Notes under the pieces: generated by a model
Seen by the model: the letters and a program-made list of their open reading frames with translations, nothing else
What the model was told of the DNA's origin: nothing
The model's database searches: none
Shown here: in pieces, positions 42,901 to 52,491 of the stretch
Numbering within the stretch: the stretch's first letter is position 1
Layout of the letters: each line of letters begins with the position of its first letter
Assembly: GCF_008831155.1 (NCBI RefSeq)
Contig: NZ_WBKB01000004.1
Span: 124,001 to 188,000 of the forward strand
Length of the DNA stretch: 64,000 bases
DNA from: Gulosibacter chungangensis
GTDB taxonomy: Bacteria; Actinomycetota; Actinomycetes; Actinomycetales; Microbacteriaceae
Reading direction: 5' to 3'
Made by a program: the position numbers and the translations under genes

Positions 42901-44448
42901 CTACTCGACCCGGAACCCGTGACGCTGGAGCGCTTCGCGCGAGGCGTCCTTGACGGAATAGGGGATGAGCTTGCCCTGCACCTCGACGTCCTTACGGTGA
43001 CCGTGGCCGCCGACAAAGATTATGTCCTCGGCATTGGCCAGGGACACCGCCTTATCGATGCCTTCGGCGGAATCTGCGATCTCATAGGACTCGACATCCG
43101 GGAATTCCTCGCGCAGCGTCTGCATGAGTGTCGCGCGGATCGCGGCGGGGTCTTCGAAGCGGGGGTTGTAGTCGGTGACGACCACGACATCCGCAAGCGC
43201 TGCCGAGCGAGCCATATCGGGCCGCTTGGTGGCGTCGCGGTCCCCGTCGGCGCCGAAGACCATGAACAGTCGCCCCTTGGTGAAACCGCGCAGCGTGGTC
43301 AGTACCGCCCGGAAGGAAGCCGGGGTGTGGCCGTAGTCAACGTAGACACGGGGGCCGTTGCCCTCCGGGTTCACCAGCTCGAGTCGGCCGGGTAGGGGAG
43401 CGTCAAGCTCGCGCTGCGTGCCGAGCGCCTCGGCAATCTTCTCGAGGTCATAGCCGAGGTCGGTCAGCGCCACCACCGACAGCGCCATGTCGAGCGCGAC
43501 GAACCAGCCCGGCTGGTTCACCGTTGCCTTGAAGCTACGCCCATCGCGGTGAGTCAACTCAAGCGCGGTGTGTTCCAAATCGAGCTCTTGGGTGGTCAGC
43601 TGCCAGTCCGCAGCGGTGTTGGCCTTTGTGGAGACCGTGGTCATCGGGACGGTTGCTTCGCGAGCGAGTTTCTGGCCCCATTCGTCATCGATCACGGTCA
43701 CGCCACGTGCTGAATGCGCGGGACTAAAGAGGGGCAGTTTTGCGTTGAAATAGTTGTCGAGCGTGCCGTAGTCGTCCAGGTGATCCTGCGAGAGATTCGT
43801 GAAGATCGCGACGTCGAAGCGGAGCCCGTCAATTCGATGGTGGGTGATCGCTTGCGCAGAAACTTCAACAGCGGCAGCTTCAACGGCGTCTTCGCGCATA
43901 CGCGCGACGAGCCCGTGGAGATAGTCGGCCTCTGGGGTGGTCAGTCGACCGCTCTGGCGGGTCTCAACACCCTGGGCGCCGACGCGGCGCTCGACGGTCC
44001 CCGAGAGTCCACTCTTGATGCCCATGGCGTTGAAGAGCGCCTGCAACAGATAGGTCGTGGTGGTCTTGCCGTTTGTGCCCGTGACGGCGATGAGCTTTGG
44101 GCTGCCTGGGGTGGTGTCGTAGACGGCACTCGCGGCTTGCCCCATGACCTCGCGAGGTGCGGGGTGGATGATCGTCGCAAGTCCCGCTTCGCGGGTGCGT
44201 TCGGCACCTGCTTCATCGGTCAGCGCGGCGATGGCACCGGATGCGGCGGCATGGCTAGCGAATTCGGCGCCGTGTGTTTTCTTGCCCGGCAGGGCAACGA
44301 AGAGACTTCCGGCGGCTGCGGTGTCGGAGGCGCTAGTTACGCTCGTTACCCGCAGATCAGGGCCCTCGTACTGAGCCCCAAGCCGGTGGGCGAGGTCAGT
44401 GAGCGTGATGCCGGTTGGATTGATCGGCTCCGCGAGGTTCTGTGTCAT
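42901..44448 (-). CDS. murE: UDP-N-acetylmuramoyl-tripeptide synthetase MurE
   Basis: The 515-residue Mur ligase adds the third stem-peptide residue to UDP-MurNAc-L-Ala-D-Glu in cytoplasmic peptidoglycan synthesis. The ATP loop TGTNGKTTT is at 123-131, followed by EVSAQAITHHRIDGL, FTNLSQDHLDDYGT and GADGDRDATKRP. The substrate-selecting motif, DNPR in DAP enzymes, reads DYNPRFEDP here, so the diamino acid may differ. It is far from any dcw cluster genes in view and could be a second copy. The start is uncertain: ATG 44448 or GTG 44466, neither with an SD. Confidence 0.88.
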   Translation of the reverse strand: MTQNLAEPINPTGITLTDLAHRLGAQYEGPDLRVTSVTSASDTAAAGSLFVALPGKKTHGAEFASHAAASGAIAALTDEAGAERTREAGLATIIHPAPREVMGQAASAVYDTTPGSPKLIAVTGTNGKTTTTYLLQALFNAMGIKSGLSGTVERRVGAQGVETRQSGRLTTPEADYLHGLVARMREDAVEAAAVEVSAQAITHHRIDGLRFDVAIFTNLSQDHLDDYGTLDNYFNAKLPLFSPAHSARGVTVIDDEWGQKLAREATVPMTTVSTKANTAADWQLTTQELDLEHTALELTHRDGRSFKATVNQPGWFVALDMALSVVALTDLGYDLEKIAEALGTQRELDAPLPGRLELVNPEGNGPRVYVDYGHTPASFRAVLTTLRGFTKGRLFMVFGADGDRDATKRPDMARSAALADVVVVTDYNPRFEDPAAIRATLMQTLREEFPDVESYEIADSAEGIDKAVSLANAEDIIFVGGHGHRKDVEVQGKLIPYSVKDASREALQRHGFRVE

Positions 44449-44544
44449 AGGGAGGTGTTCTTTCACATTGGTTTAGGTCAAATGTGCTGCACAAGTATGT
44501 CGTAAATCTCTTGAGCAAGTGGTGATCGTCGAGTCGATCAACCG

Positions 44545-44641
44545 CTGTCCACAACAGACCGGGGAAAACTTGTGGAGTAATTGTGAAATGTAGTGGAAAA
44601 CGGCTGTGAAACGCCGTATTTCTGTGGACTCACATGTGGAG
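44545..44641. promoter_or_regulatory. cluster of DnaA-box-like 9-mers upstream of nrdHIEF
   Basis: Four copies of the TGTGGA core fall in about 100 bp: CTGTCCACA (inverse, 44545-44553), CTTGTGGAG (44569-44577), TCTGTGGAC (44621-44629) and TGTGGAG (44635-44641). They approximate the actinobacterial DnaA box TTGTCCACA. DnaA is known to regulate ribonucleotide reductase genes in E. coli. Confidence 0.4.
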
Positions 44642-44655
44642 AACTACACGGTTGT

Positions 44656-44702
44656 AATACTGCATCTAGTCCTGCTAGCCTCTTGAAGCACAACATCTAG
44701 TG
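44656..44702 (+). promoter_or_regulatory. paired NrdR boxes
   Basis: Two 16-mers share CATCTAGT (44656-44671, aatactgcatctagtc; 44687-44702, agcacaacatctagtg) at exactly 31 bp spacing, three helical turns. This is the usual geometry of NrdR repressor sites before RNR operons. Confidence 0.75.
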
Positions 44703-44779
44703 GCTCCGGCTTGGTTCGAGCACCACACCGTGTTGAGTTTCACTTCAATTAGTTTCATCTTTCGGAAGGTGCGAATCGC

Positions 44780-45016
44780 ATGTCTATCGCCGTCTACAGC
44801 AAGCCCTCCTGTGTACAGTGCACCGCTACCTACCGCGCGCTCGACAAGCAGGGGATCGAGTACGAAGTGTTTGACGTTTCGGTCGACGAAAAGGCGCTCG
44901 CCGCGGTGAAGGAACTCGGCTACCTGCAGGCTCCCGTTGTGGTGACTGACAACGACCACTGGTCGGGCTTCCGCCCCGACAAGATCACTGAACTTTCCCA
45001 GGCACACAGCGCCTAG
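44780..45016 (+). CDS. nrdH: glutaredoxin-like NrdH redoxin
   Basis: The 78-residue thioredoxin-fold protein delivers electrons to class Ib ribonucleotide reductase. It has the active site CVQC at 11-14 ([17 protein letters not shown]), the APVV cis-proline segment, and the NrdH-specific end [13 protein letters not shown]. The SD ggaaggt lies before the ATG. It is first in nrdHIEF and lies behind NrdR boxes. A UUCG-loop hairpin separates it from nrdI. Confidence 0.95.
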   Translation: MSIAVYSKPSCVQCTATYRALDKQGIEYEVFDVSVDEKALAAVKELGYLQAPVVVTDNDHWSGFRPDKITELSQAHSA

Positions 45017-45071
45017 TCCGAACGCTGAGTTCGGAGTGCGTGGCACCGAGCGAGTGCCCGGCCACGCACAC

Positions 45072-45091
45072 CCCGGGTCTTCGGACCCGGG
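45072..45091 (+). terminator. UUCG-capped hairpin between nrdH and nrdI
   Basis: Perfect 8-bp stem CCCGGGTC-TTCG-GACCCGGG. There is no T-run, so it is more likely an mRNA-stability or attenuation element that lets nrdH be made in excess. Confidence 0.6.
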
Positions 45092-45162
45092 CTACATTTA
45101 TATACCCGAGCGAGTGGCACAGGCTGTCCCGCTCGGTACGAAATAAGAGGGTGAGATCTCAA

Positions 45163-45582
45163 GTGACGCAGCTCATTTACTTTTCGAGCGTGTCCGGTAA
45201 CACTCATCGCTTTATCGAGAAGCTCGGCCGTGAGGCTCGGCGCATCCCGCTCTATACCCAAGAAGAGACGATCCTCGCGGATGAACCCTTCGTGCTCGTA
45301 CTGCCAACATACGGTGGCGGTCACGGGCGGGGAGCCGTACCGAAACAGGTCATCAAATTTTTGAATGTACCTGAGAACCGGGCTTTGATACGCGGTGTCA
45401 TCGTAGGTGGCAACACCAACTTCGGAATCGCATATGGGCTCGCCGGAGACGTGGTCGCACGCAAGTGCAATGTTCCCGTGCTCTATAAATTTGAAGTCTT
45501 CGGCACTCCCGACGACGTCGACAAGGTAAACAAAGGATTGGACCAGTTTTGGCAACAGCAACCGACTCCCACGGCAGCGTAA
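45163..45582 (+). CDS. nrdI: NrdI flavodoxin-like activator
   Basis: The 139-residue flavodoxin-fold protein supplies the oxidant that assembles the Mn(III)2-tyrosyl radical cofactor of NrdF. It shows [16 protein letters not shown] (the FMN phosphate loop), [18 protein letters not shown] and [12 protein letters not shown]. The GTG at 45163 gives the canonical VTQLIYFSS start, with agagggtgag upstream; longer in-frame starts are poor. nrdE follows almost without a gap. Confidence 0.94.
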   Translation: MTQLIYFSSVSGNTHRFIEKLGREARRIPLYTQEETILADEPFVLVLPTYGGGHGRGAVPKQVIKFLNVPENRALIRGVIVGGNTNFGIAYGLAGDVVARKCNVPVLYKFEVFGTPDDVDKVNKGLDQFWQQQPTPTAA

Positions 45583-45584
45583 TC

Positions 45585-47714
45585 GTGGAGCACAAGAAGG
45601 GTCAGAGCTCGGGCCTGGACTATCACGCGCTCAACGCGATGCTCAACCTCTACGACGATGAGGGGCGCATTCAGTTCGATAAGGACCGTGAGGCGGCTCG
45701 CGAGTACTTCCTCCAGCACGTCAACCAGAACACCGTCTTCTTCCACGACTTGGAAGAGCGCCTGACCTACCTCATCGACAACGAATACTACGAGCGCGAG
45801 GTTATCGAGCAGTACTCGATCGAGTTCATCGGTCAGCTGCGCGACCGCGCCTATAAGGCGAAGTTCCGCTTCCCGACCTTCCTCGGCGCTTTCAAGTTCT
45901 ACACTTCCTACGCGCTGAAGACCTTCGACGGCAAGCGCTACCTCGAGCGGTTCGAAGACCGCGTGCTGATGGTCGCGCTCGGCCTCGCACAGGGGGATGA
46001 GCAGCTCGCCACCGCGCTCGTCGATGAGATGGTCTCGGGTCGCTTCCAGCCCGCAACCCCCACCTTCCTGAACGTCGGCAAGAAGCAGCGCGGTGAGTTC
46101 GTCAGCTGCTTCCTGCTGCGCATCGAAGACAACATGGAGTCGATCGGCCGCTCGATCAACTCGGCGCTGCAGCTGTCCAAGCGCGGTGGCGGCGTGGCCT
46201 TCAGCCTCACCAACGTGCGTGAGGCGGGTGCACCGATCAAGCAGATCGAGAACCAGTCCTCGGGCATCATCCCGATCATGAAGCTTCTGGAGGACTCCTT
46301 TAGCTACGCCAACCAGCTCGGTGCCCGCCAGGGTGCCGGCGCGGTGTACCTCAGCGCGCACCACCCCGACATCATGCGCTTCCTCGACACCAAGCGTGAG
46401 AACGCTGACGAGAAGATCCGCATCAAGACGCTCTCACTCGGTGTGGTGGTGCCGGACATCACCTTCGAGCTCGCGAAGAAGAAGGAACCGATGTACCTCT
46501 TCTCGCCGTATGACGTGGAACGCGTCTATGGCAAGCCCTTCGGTGACATCTCGGTGTCCGAGAAGTACTACGAGATGGTCGATGATGCCCGCATCCGCAA
46601 GACCAAGATTGACGCGCGGGAATTCTTCCAGACGCTCGCCGAGATTCAGTTCGAGTCCGGCTACCCGTACATCATGTACGAGGACACCGTGAACCGTGCG
46701 AACCCGATCGAGGGTCGCATCAACATGTCGAACCTCTGCTCCGAGATCCTGCAGGTCAACAGCCCCTCGACCTACAACGCCGACCTCTCCTATGACGAGA
46801 TCGGTGACGACATCTCCTGCAACCTCGGTTCCATGAACATTGCGCTCGCGATGGACTCGGCCGACCTCGGAAAGGCGATTGAAACCGCGATCCGCGGCCT
46901 CACCGCCGTGAGTGACATGTCGAGCATTGACTCGGTGCCGTCCATCCGTCAGGGGAACAGTGCATCCCACGCCATCGGCCTCGGCCAGATGAACCTGCAC
47001 GGCTACCTCGGTCGCGAGCGGGTGCACTACGGCTCCGAAGAGGGCCTCGACTTCACGAACATCTACTTCTACACCGTCGTCTATCACGCGATCCGCGCAT
47101 CCATGAGCCTCGCCCGCGAGCGCGGCCAGCGCTTCGGTGGCTTCGAGAACTCGAAGTACGCATCCGGCGAATTCTTCGACAAATACACCGAGCAGGAATG
47201 GCTGCCGAAGACCGAGCGCGTGCGTGAGCTATTCGCCGACCACCACATCCCAACCCAGGATGACTGGCGTGCGCTCAAGGCGGATGTGCAGCAGTACGGC
47301 ATGTACAACCGCAACCTGCAGGCCGTGCCGCCGACCGGTTCGATCTCGTACATCAACAACTCGACGTCGTCGATTCACCCGATCGCGTCGAAGGTGGAGA
47401 TCCGCAAGGAAGGCAAGATCGGCCGCGTCTACTACCCGGCGCCGTTCATGAACAATGACAACCTCGAATACTTCGAGGATGCGTACGAGATCGGCTACGA
47501 GAAGATCATCGACACGTACGCCGAGGCGACCCAGCACGTCGACCAGGGCCTGTCGCTCACGCTGTTCTTCAAGGACACCGCAACGACGCGTGACATTAAC
47601 AAGGCGCAGATCTACGCGTGGCGTAAGGGCATCAAGACGCTGTACTACATTCGACTGCGTCAGCTTGCGCTTGAAGGAACTGAAATCGAGGGTTGCGTCA
47701 GCTGCATGCTGTAA
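45585..47714 (+). CDS. nrdE: class Ib ribonucleoside-diphosphate reductase α subunit
   Basis: The 709-residue catalytic subunit reduces NDPs to dNDPs. It has the NrdE start [14 protein letters not shown], the specificity and active-site region [19 protein letters not shown] with the redox Cys, NMSNLCSEI with the thiyl-radical Cys, [11 protein letters not shown], and the C-terminal CVSCML swinging Cys pair. There is no N-terminal ATP cone, as expected for class Ib. The chosen GTG at 45585 lies just after the nrdI stop (TAATCGTG); a TTG at 45549 is an alternative. Neither has a strong SD, implying coupling to nrdI. Confidence 0.95.
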   Translation: MEHKKGQSSGLDYHALNAMLNLYDDEGRIQFDKDREAAREYFLQHVNQNTVFFHDLEERLTYLIDNEYYEREVIEQYSIEFIGQLRDRAYKAKFRFPTFLGAFKFYTSYALKTFDGKRYLERFEDRVLMVALGLAQGDEQLATALVDEMVSGRFQPATPTFLNVGKKQRGEFVSCFLLRIEDNMESIGRSINSALQLSKRGGGVAFSLTNVREAGAPIKQIENQSSGIIPIMKLLEDSFSYANQLGARQGAGAVYLSAHHPDIMRFLDTKRENADEKIRIKTLSLGVVVPDITFELAKKKEPMYLFSPYDVERVYGKPFGDISVSEKYYEMVDDARIRKTKIDAREFFQTLAEIQFESGYPYIMYEDTVNRANPIEGRINMSNLCSEILQVNSPSTYNADLSYDEIGDDISCNLGSMNIALAMDSADLGKAIETAIRGLTAVSDMSSIDSVPSIRQGNSASHAIGLGQMNLHGYLGRERVHYGSEEGLDFTNIYFYTVVYHAIRASMSLARERGQRFGGFENSKYASGEFFDKYTEQEWLPKTERVRELFADHHIPTQDDWRALKADVQQYGMYNRNLQAVPPTGSISYINNSTSSIHPIASKVEIRKEGKIGRVYYPAPFMNNDNLEYFEDAYEIGYEKIIDTYAEATQHVDQGLSLTLFFKDTATTRDINKAQIYAWRKGIKTLYYIRLRQLALEGTEIEGCVSCML

Positions 47715-47722
47715 CCCACTGG

Positions 47723-47753
47723 CCGCGGCGTCGCGAATCTCGTGACGCCGCGG
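47723..47753 (+). terminator. hairpin between nrdE and nrdF
   Basis: Perfect 10-bp stem CCGCGGCGTC / GACGCCGCGG with an 11-base loop and no T-run. It is probably a partial terminator or mRNA-processing element setting the E:F ratio. Confidence 0.6.
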
Positions 47754-47763
47754 TTGTGTGTAA

Positions 47764-48789
<1,026 letters not shown>

Positions 48790-48828
48790 AAGTTTTTTGA
48801 AGCGCCCCGGCTGAAAAGCCTGGTCAGA

Positions 48829-48862
48829 GGCCCGGATCCGCGAAATCTCGCGGGTTCGGGCC
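48829..48862 (+). terminator. terminator after nrdHIEF
   Basis: Long stem GGCCCG…CGGGCC with inner ATCCGCGA/TCGCGGGT and loop AATC, followed by ttgttc. Confidence 0.8.
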
Positions 48863-48921
48863 TTGTTCATGCTCTCTGTTCGACGACAGAGGAGGACAGA
48901 AATGACCAGGAACACCCATTC

Positions 48922-49114
48922 GGAGTGGCACGCGGATGGCACGCGTGCACCTTCCCCGCGGAAGCGAGGGAGCCTACCCACCAAAATTTGGGTTCGGCAG
49001 GGCGCCGAGTCCGTGCCACTCCGTGCCACAGGAAGCACCGCTAACCCCATGAGATCCGCGGAATCATGCGGATACTCGCCGATGCGCGGAGTGAGTGGCA
49101 CGGAGTGGCACGAG
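48922..49114. repeat. GAGTGGCACG direct and inverted repeats at the element's left end
   Basis: GGAGTGGCACG occurs at 48922-48932. An 18-bp block GTGGCACGGAGTGGCACG occurs at 49095-49112 and in inverted form at 49012-49029. The copies sit between nrdF and the integrase start and look like integrase arm-type or excisionase sites. This fills the 363-bp gap; a TCACGG-type core att site could not be identified without the other end. Confidence 0.7.
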
Positions 49115-49152
49115 CGTCCATTCGCGTCCATCCGAGTACACGGGAGGGCATC

Positions 49153-50448
49153 ATGAGTGCGACGAAGAGGGAATCGTGGGGGAGCCTGCGCAAGTTGCCC
49201 TCCGGTCGTTGGCAGGCCCGGTACCCGGGCCCAGATGGCGAGACCTACACGGCGAGAACCGACGACGATAAGTCGCTTACATTTCTCACCAAGACGGACG
49301 CCCGCCGATGGCTTGCGGCGGTGCATACGAAGATTTCGCTCGGACAGTGGGAGCCACCGGCGGTCGTGGCGGCACGAAACCGCGCTGACGCGGAGCAGGA
49401 AAAAGCGCGCTCCATGGGCTTCGAGGAGTACTCGAAGCGTTGGCTGCAGATGATCAGAACCGAACCGAACCGCAGCGGCAAGATGCGAGCCGCTGGAACT
49501 GTTCGCTCCTACGCGGGCAAAGTGACGGGGTATCTCGTGCCGGAATTTGGCGATACTCCTTTGAAGGAGATTGATGCCGATCGCATTCGCGAGATGACAG
49601 ATCGGCTCGATCAGATTCCGGCACCGTTGAATCCGAAGTCGAAGTTCAACGGAATCACGAGACCGGTACTGATCGTGCTCATGATGATCCTGCGTCAAGC
49701 CGCCCGAGATGGCGTCATCCCCGCGGCACCGAACGTCTCGATCCCGCGCCAGGAGTCCGTCCGTTACGACGCCGACCACGACGAAAGCGAAGACGTCATT
49801 ACGCCGGTACAGGTCGAAGCCCTGTACGAGGCAGTGCCGAACCAGTGGGCAATCATGGTGCAGCTTGCTGCATGGTGCCAACTCCGACGGGGCGAGTGTT
49901 TGGGCGTGCAACGCCGAGACATCGAATGGCATGACGATGGCAGCGCAACATTGCACGTGCGCCGCCAGCTCAACGCCAACACCGGCGACTATACGGAGCT
50001 GAAAAGTGAGGCGGGCAAGCGTTCGTTGAGCGTTCCGAAACTCATGATTCGTCGTTTGAAGGAACACTTCAACGAATACGTCGCTCCGGAGGCCAAAGCT
50101 CCCGTGATCCCATCGAGCCCGCGGGGCAGCGTGCCGCTTTCGAACACTCGCTGGGGGTACATCTGGGCTGACGCACGTGAGCGCGTTCCAAACCTGCCGC
50201 ATCGCTTCCGGTTCCATGACCTCCGGCACACGGGCTTGACGCTCTTCGCGCAGGAGGGAGCAACTCTCGCGGAGCTGATGCGACGCGGCGGCCACGCTGA
50301 CATCCATATCGCGCTCCGATACCAGCACGCCACGATGAGTCGAGATCGGGAGTTGGCGGATCGCATGAGTGTACGTGTCGCCGCGACGATCGCCGAGGCA
50401 CCAAGCGAGGGCGAGACATCGCAACCGGACAGCGCTGGACACCTGTGA
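49153..50448 (+). CDS. tyrosine-type site-specific integrase
   Basis: The 431-residue phage-type integrase has an arm-binding AP2-like N-terminus (SWGSLRKLPSGRWQARYPGPDG), a SAM-like core-binding domain (about 75-180), and a catalytic domain. Catalytic residues are visible as ARG-R in LAAWCQLRRGECLGVQ, the H-x-x-R box HDLRHTGLTLF, a following GHADIHIALRYQH, and the presumed Tyr in that segment. ATG 49153 follows gggagggc. The xis-like gene lies 31 bp downstream. It integrates and excises the element. Confidence 0.92.
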   Translation: MSATKRESWGSLRKLPSGRWQARYPGPDGETYTARTDDDKSLTFLTKTDARRWLAAVHTKISLGQWEPPAVVAARNRADAEQEKARSMGFEEYSKRWLQMIRTEPNRSGKMRAAGTVRSYAGKVTGYLVPEFGDTPLKEIDADRIREMTDRLDQIPAPLNPKSKFNGITRPVLIVLMMILRQAARDGVIPAAPNVSIPRQESVRYDADHDESEDVITPVQVEALYEAVPNQWAIMVQLAAWCQLRRGECLGVQRRDIEWHDDGSATLHVRRQLNANTGDYTELKSEAGKRSLSVPKLMIRRLKEHFNEYVAPEAKAPVIPSSPRGSVPLSNTRWGYIWADARERVPNLPHRFRFHDLRHTGLTLFAQEGATLAELMRRGGHADIHIALRYQHATMSRDRELADRMSVRVAATIAEAPSEGETSQPDSAGHL

Positions 50449-50479
50449 AGCAAAGGTAGTCAGCTCACAGAAGGGCCGC

Positions 50480-50689
50480 ATGATGATCGCTCGACAGTCG
50501 CAGGAACTCCAGGACTCTGTGCTGGTTTCACTCGCAGTGGCAGCAGAGAGCTTGGGTGTCTCGGTCAAGACCCTTCGGCGCCGGATCTCTGATGGAACCG
50601 TGCGCGGCTACCGTGTCGGTCGGCTCATCCGCGTCGACCTTGATGAAGTGCGAAATGCCTTGGTCGTGGAGATTCCCACAGCGAGGTAG
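50480..50689 (+). CDS. excisionase-like MerR/HTH DNA-binding protein
   Basis: The 69-residue protein is a single winged helix-turn-helix of the AlpA/Xis type: VSLAVAAESLGVSVKTLRRRISDGTVRGYRVGRLIRVDLDEV. Such proteins bend attachment-site DNA to drive excision. It follows the integrase in the same direction, with SD agaaggg and start ATG 50480 (50483 also possible). Confidence 0.85.
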   Translation: MMIARQSQELQDSVLVSLAVAAESLGVSVKTLRRRISDGTVRGYRVGRLIRVDLDEVRNALVVEIPTAR

Positions 50690-50692
50690 CCG

Positions 50693-51673
50693 CTACAACG
50701 CGCGGCTCGTTGGAGATTGTGATCGAGACGCTCCCGGGCGGACCGAGTTCCGACTGGGAGCGTCTTCGGTGTCCAGGGCGCGCATCACGTCCGACGCGCG
50801 GACAATGACTTCAGCACCGCCGTCTTGCAACAGATGATTCGTGCCGGAGCTGGCAGCGCTCGTGATGGGGCCGGGCACTGCACCAACGATTCGGCCGAGT
50901 GCGTTGGCCTCATGAGCAGTATGAAGCGCACCGGACCGAAACCCTGCTTCAACAACGACCGTGGCTCCGGATAGTGCTGCGAGGATGCGAGAACGATCCA
51001 GAAATCGCTGCCGGGTTGGTGCGACGCGGGGTGGCGCCTCAGAAAGCACCAGACCAGCACGTGCGACCGAGGCCACCAGTTCACTGTGCCCCGCGGGGTA
51101 GGGGCGGTCGATCCCGGAAGCGAGCACTGCGATGGTGTTGCCCCCTTCGGCAAGCGCGGCACGGTGTACTGATCCTTCGATTCCGTATGCCGCGCCAGCG
51201 ACCAGCGTCTTGCCGTTTCGGACCAGCTCACCGGCGAGGTCCTCGGTGATGTGCGTGCCATACGCTGTGGCTGCTCTCGCACCAGTGACGGTGACGAATC
51301 GTGAGAGTGTGTTGCCGAGTAGATCTGTACGCCCGCGCGCCCACAGCGCATACGGGGCACGATCTCCGAGGTCGGCTATCCCAGTCGGCCAATCTGGATC
51401 GCTCGGGATCAGCACCCGGTAATTCTCGTTGCTGAGTGTCTGTGGGGCAAGATAATCCACACCGGCTCGGGGACGCATACGATCTCGCCAAACGGCCGAT
51501 TCGACCGCATCCATTCCTGGCACTGTGATGTCGCGCTCGATGAGAGTGATTGCCTCAACGGCGCCGACGTTGTTTATAAGCGCACCGGTCGAGATGTCGC
51601 CCGGTGTACCGATCACGGCCAAAAGCTGGCGAGCCGTTCTTTCGTCCTTGGCGAGGGCAGTGAGCGTTGGCAT
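50693..51673 (-). CDS. DprA/Smf-like protein of a mobile element
   Basis: The 326-residue protein has the DprA Rossmann fold. Marks are VTGARAATAYGTHIT, LVAGAAYGIEGSVHRAAL, VLASGIDRPYPAGHSELV, FLDRSRILAALSGATVVVEAGFRSGALHTA and a GPITSAASSGTNHLLQDGGA end. Chromosomal DprA loads RecA on incoming single-stranded DNA. This version lacks the usual N-terminal SAM-like length and C-terminal winged helix. Being inside the element and opposite the integrase, it may help the incoming strand during conjugation. SD aaggagg is strong. Confidence 0.85.
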   Translation of the reverse strand: MPTLTALAKDERTARQLLAVIGTPGDISTGALINNVGAVEAITLIERDITVPGMDAVESAVWRDRMRPRAGVDYLAPQTLSNENYRVLIPSDPDWPTGIADLGDRAPYALWARGRTDLLGNTLSRFVTVTGARAATAYGTHITEDLAGELVRNGKTLVAGAAYGIEGSVHRAALAEGGNTIAVLASGIDRPYPAGHSELVASVARAGLVLSEAPPRVAPTRQRFLDRSRILAALSGATVVVEAGFRSGALHTAHEANALGRIVGAVPGPITSAASSGTNHLLQDGGAEVIVRASDVMRALDTEDAPSRNSVRPGASRSQSPTSRAL

Positions 51674-51862
51674 GGGAAGCCTCCTTGGCTATGTATCGCT
51701 CAGGAGGTGCGCGGGAGCTGCCCTTTCGCCAATCGGAATGTCGGCGTACCCTGGAGGTTGAAGCAGGTTCTCAACTCTGCGGGCCCTCCGTGGCGGCCCT
51801 TTTGGGCGTTCGATCACACGCTGCTTCCTCGACGGAGAACGACGTGTGACGAGAGGCCCATC

Positions 51863-52210
51863 ATGATTCGCCCACTCTTGGCGATCACGAGCTTCATTTA
51901 CTCGCTCCTGCAGCGCTACGCCCCGAGCAACATCGTGCTCCGGTGGATCCGGAGTCGGCGTGGGTTGAAGTGGGGAGTGCCTGCCATGCTCCTCGCCCTG
52001 CCATACCTCGGCTTTGCGTTTTGGTGCTCATCTGTGGCAGCTGGTGGCGGCCCAGGATGGCTGAATCTCCTTGTCCTTCTCAGCCTGTGGAATGCGATGA
52101 AATTCATCATGTTTGGACCCATTAGCCTGATCATCTTGTGTCGCGTGCGTGCAAAGGAACTCGATGAACGGCGTGACGGCGAGAAAGTGTCCGAGCTGGC
52201 CCTGAACTGA
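51863..52210 (+). CDS. small membrane protein of the mobile element
   Basis: The 115-residue protein starts at ATG 51863 with SD gagagg. It begins with an amphipathic stretch (RPLLAITSFIYSLLQRYAPSNIVL) and a basic RSRRGLKWG patch. Two transmembrane helices follow (PAMLLALPYLGFAFWC and the LVLLSLWNAMKFIMFGPISLIILC region) and a charged C-terminus. Related small proteins seem to occur on actinobacterial mobile elements, but no activity is assigned. Confidence 0.65.
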   Translation: MIRPLLAITSFIYSLLQRYAPSNIVLRWIRSRRGLKWGVPAMLLALPYLGFAFWCSSVAAGGGPGWLNLLVLLSLWNAMKFIMFGPISLIILCRVRAKELDERRDGEKVSELALN

Positions 52211-52280
52211 TTCCGACCGACCGCGACAGCGGCGCCGATAGTGCGGCCGAATCAGACCGATCAAGCCTCCGGAGCCGCTG

Positions 52281-52330
52281 TCGGCACCCGATTCGTTGGT
52301 GCCGTATGAGTGTGGGGTAGAATTGACGGT
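52281..52330 (+). promoter_or_regulatory. promoter of the ABC-F leader and gene
   Basis: A -35 TTGGTG (52296-52301) and -10 TAGAAT (52318-52323) with a 16-bp spacer place the start of transcription next to the leader-peptide ATG at 52331. A CGGCACC/GGTGCCG dyad (52282-52302) overlaps the -35 box and may be an operator or the terminator of the preceding gene. Confidence 0.65.
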
Positions 52331-52351
52331 ATGCATTTGTACTTCCTGTGA
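52331..52351 (+). CDS. six-residue leader peptide MHLYFL of the ABC-F gene
   Basis: ATG CAT TTG TAC TTC CTG TGA lies 161 bp before the ABC-F start and just after a good promoter, probably on a leaderless mRNA. The peptide resembles the stalling leader of the streptococcal ABC-F gene msrD (MYLIFM), which arrests ribosomes with erythromycin. A second mini-ORF (ATG GTT GAG TAG) overlaps its stop. A palindrome GTAGGCCTAC and a GC-rich dyad near GCGGCGGCCGC follow, as expected for an attenuator. Function is inferred. Confidence 0.55.
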   Translation: MHLYFL

Positions 52352-52491
52352 TGGTTGAGTAGGCCTACCGTGCTCGTTGAGTAGCTCCGAGCTTGCGGCG
52401 GCCGCTTGTTCTGGCCCCATGGAGGGTCGCCGTCATTCGCGTACCCGCTTGCTGTTCGGCTTGTCGTGGTGCGCCTTGCTGAAGGATTTGA

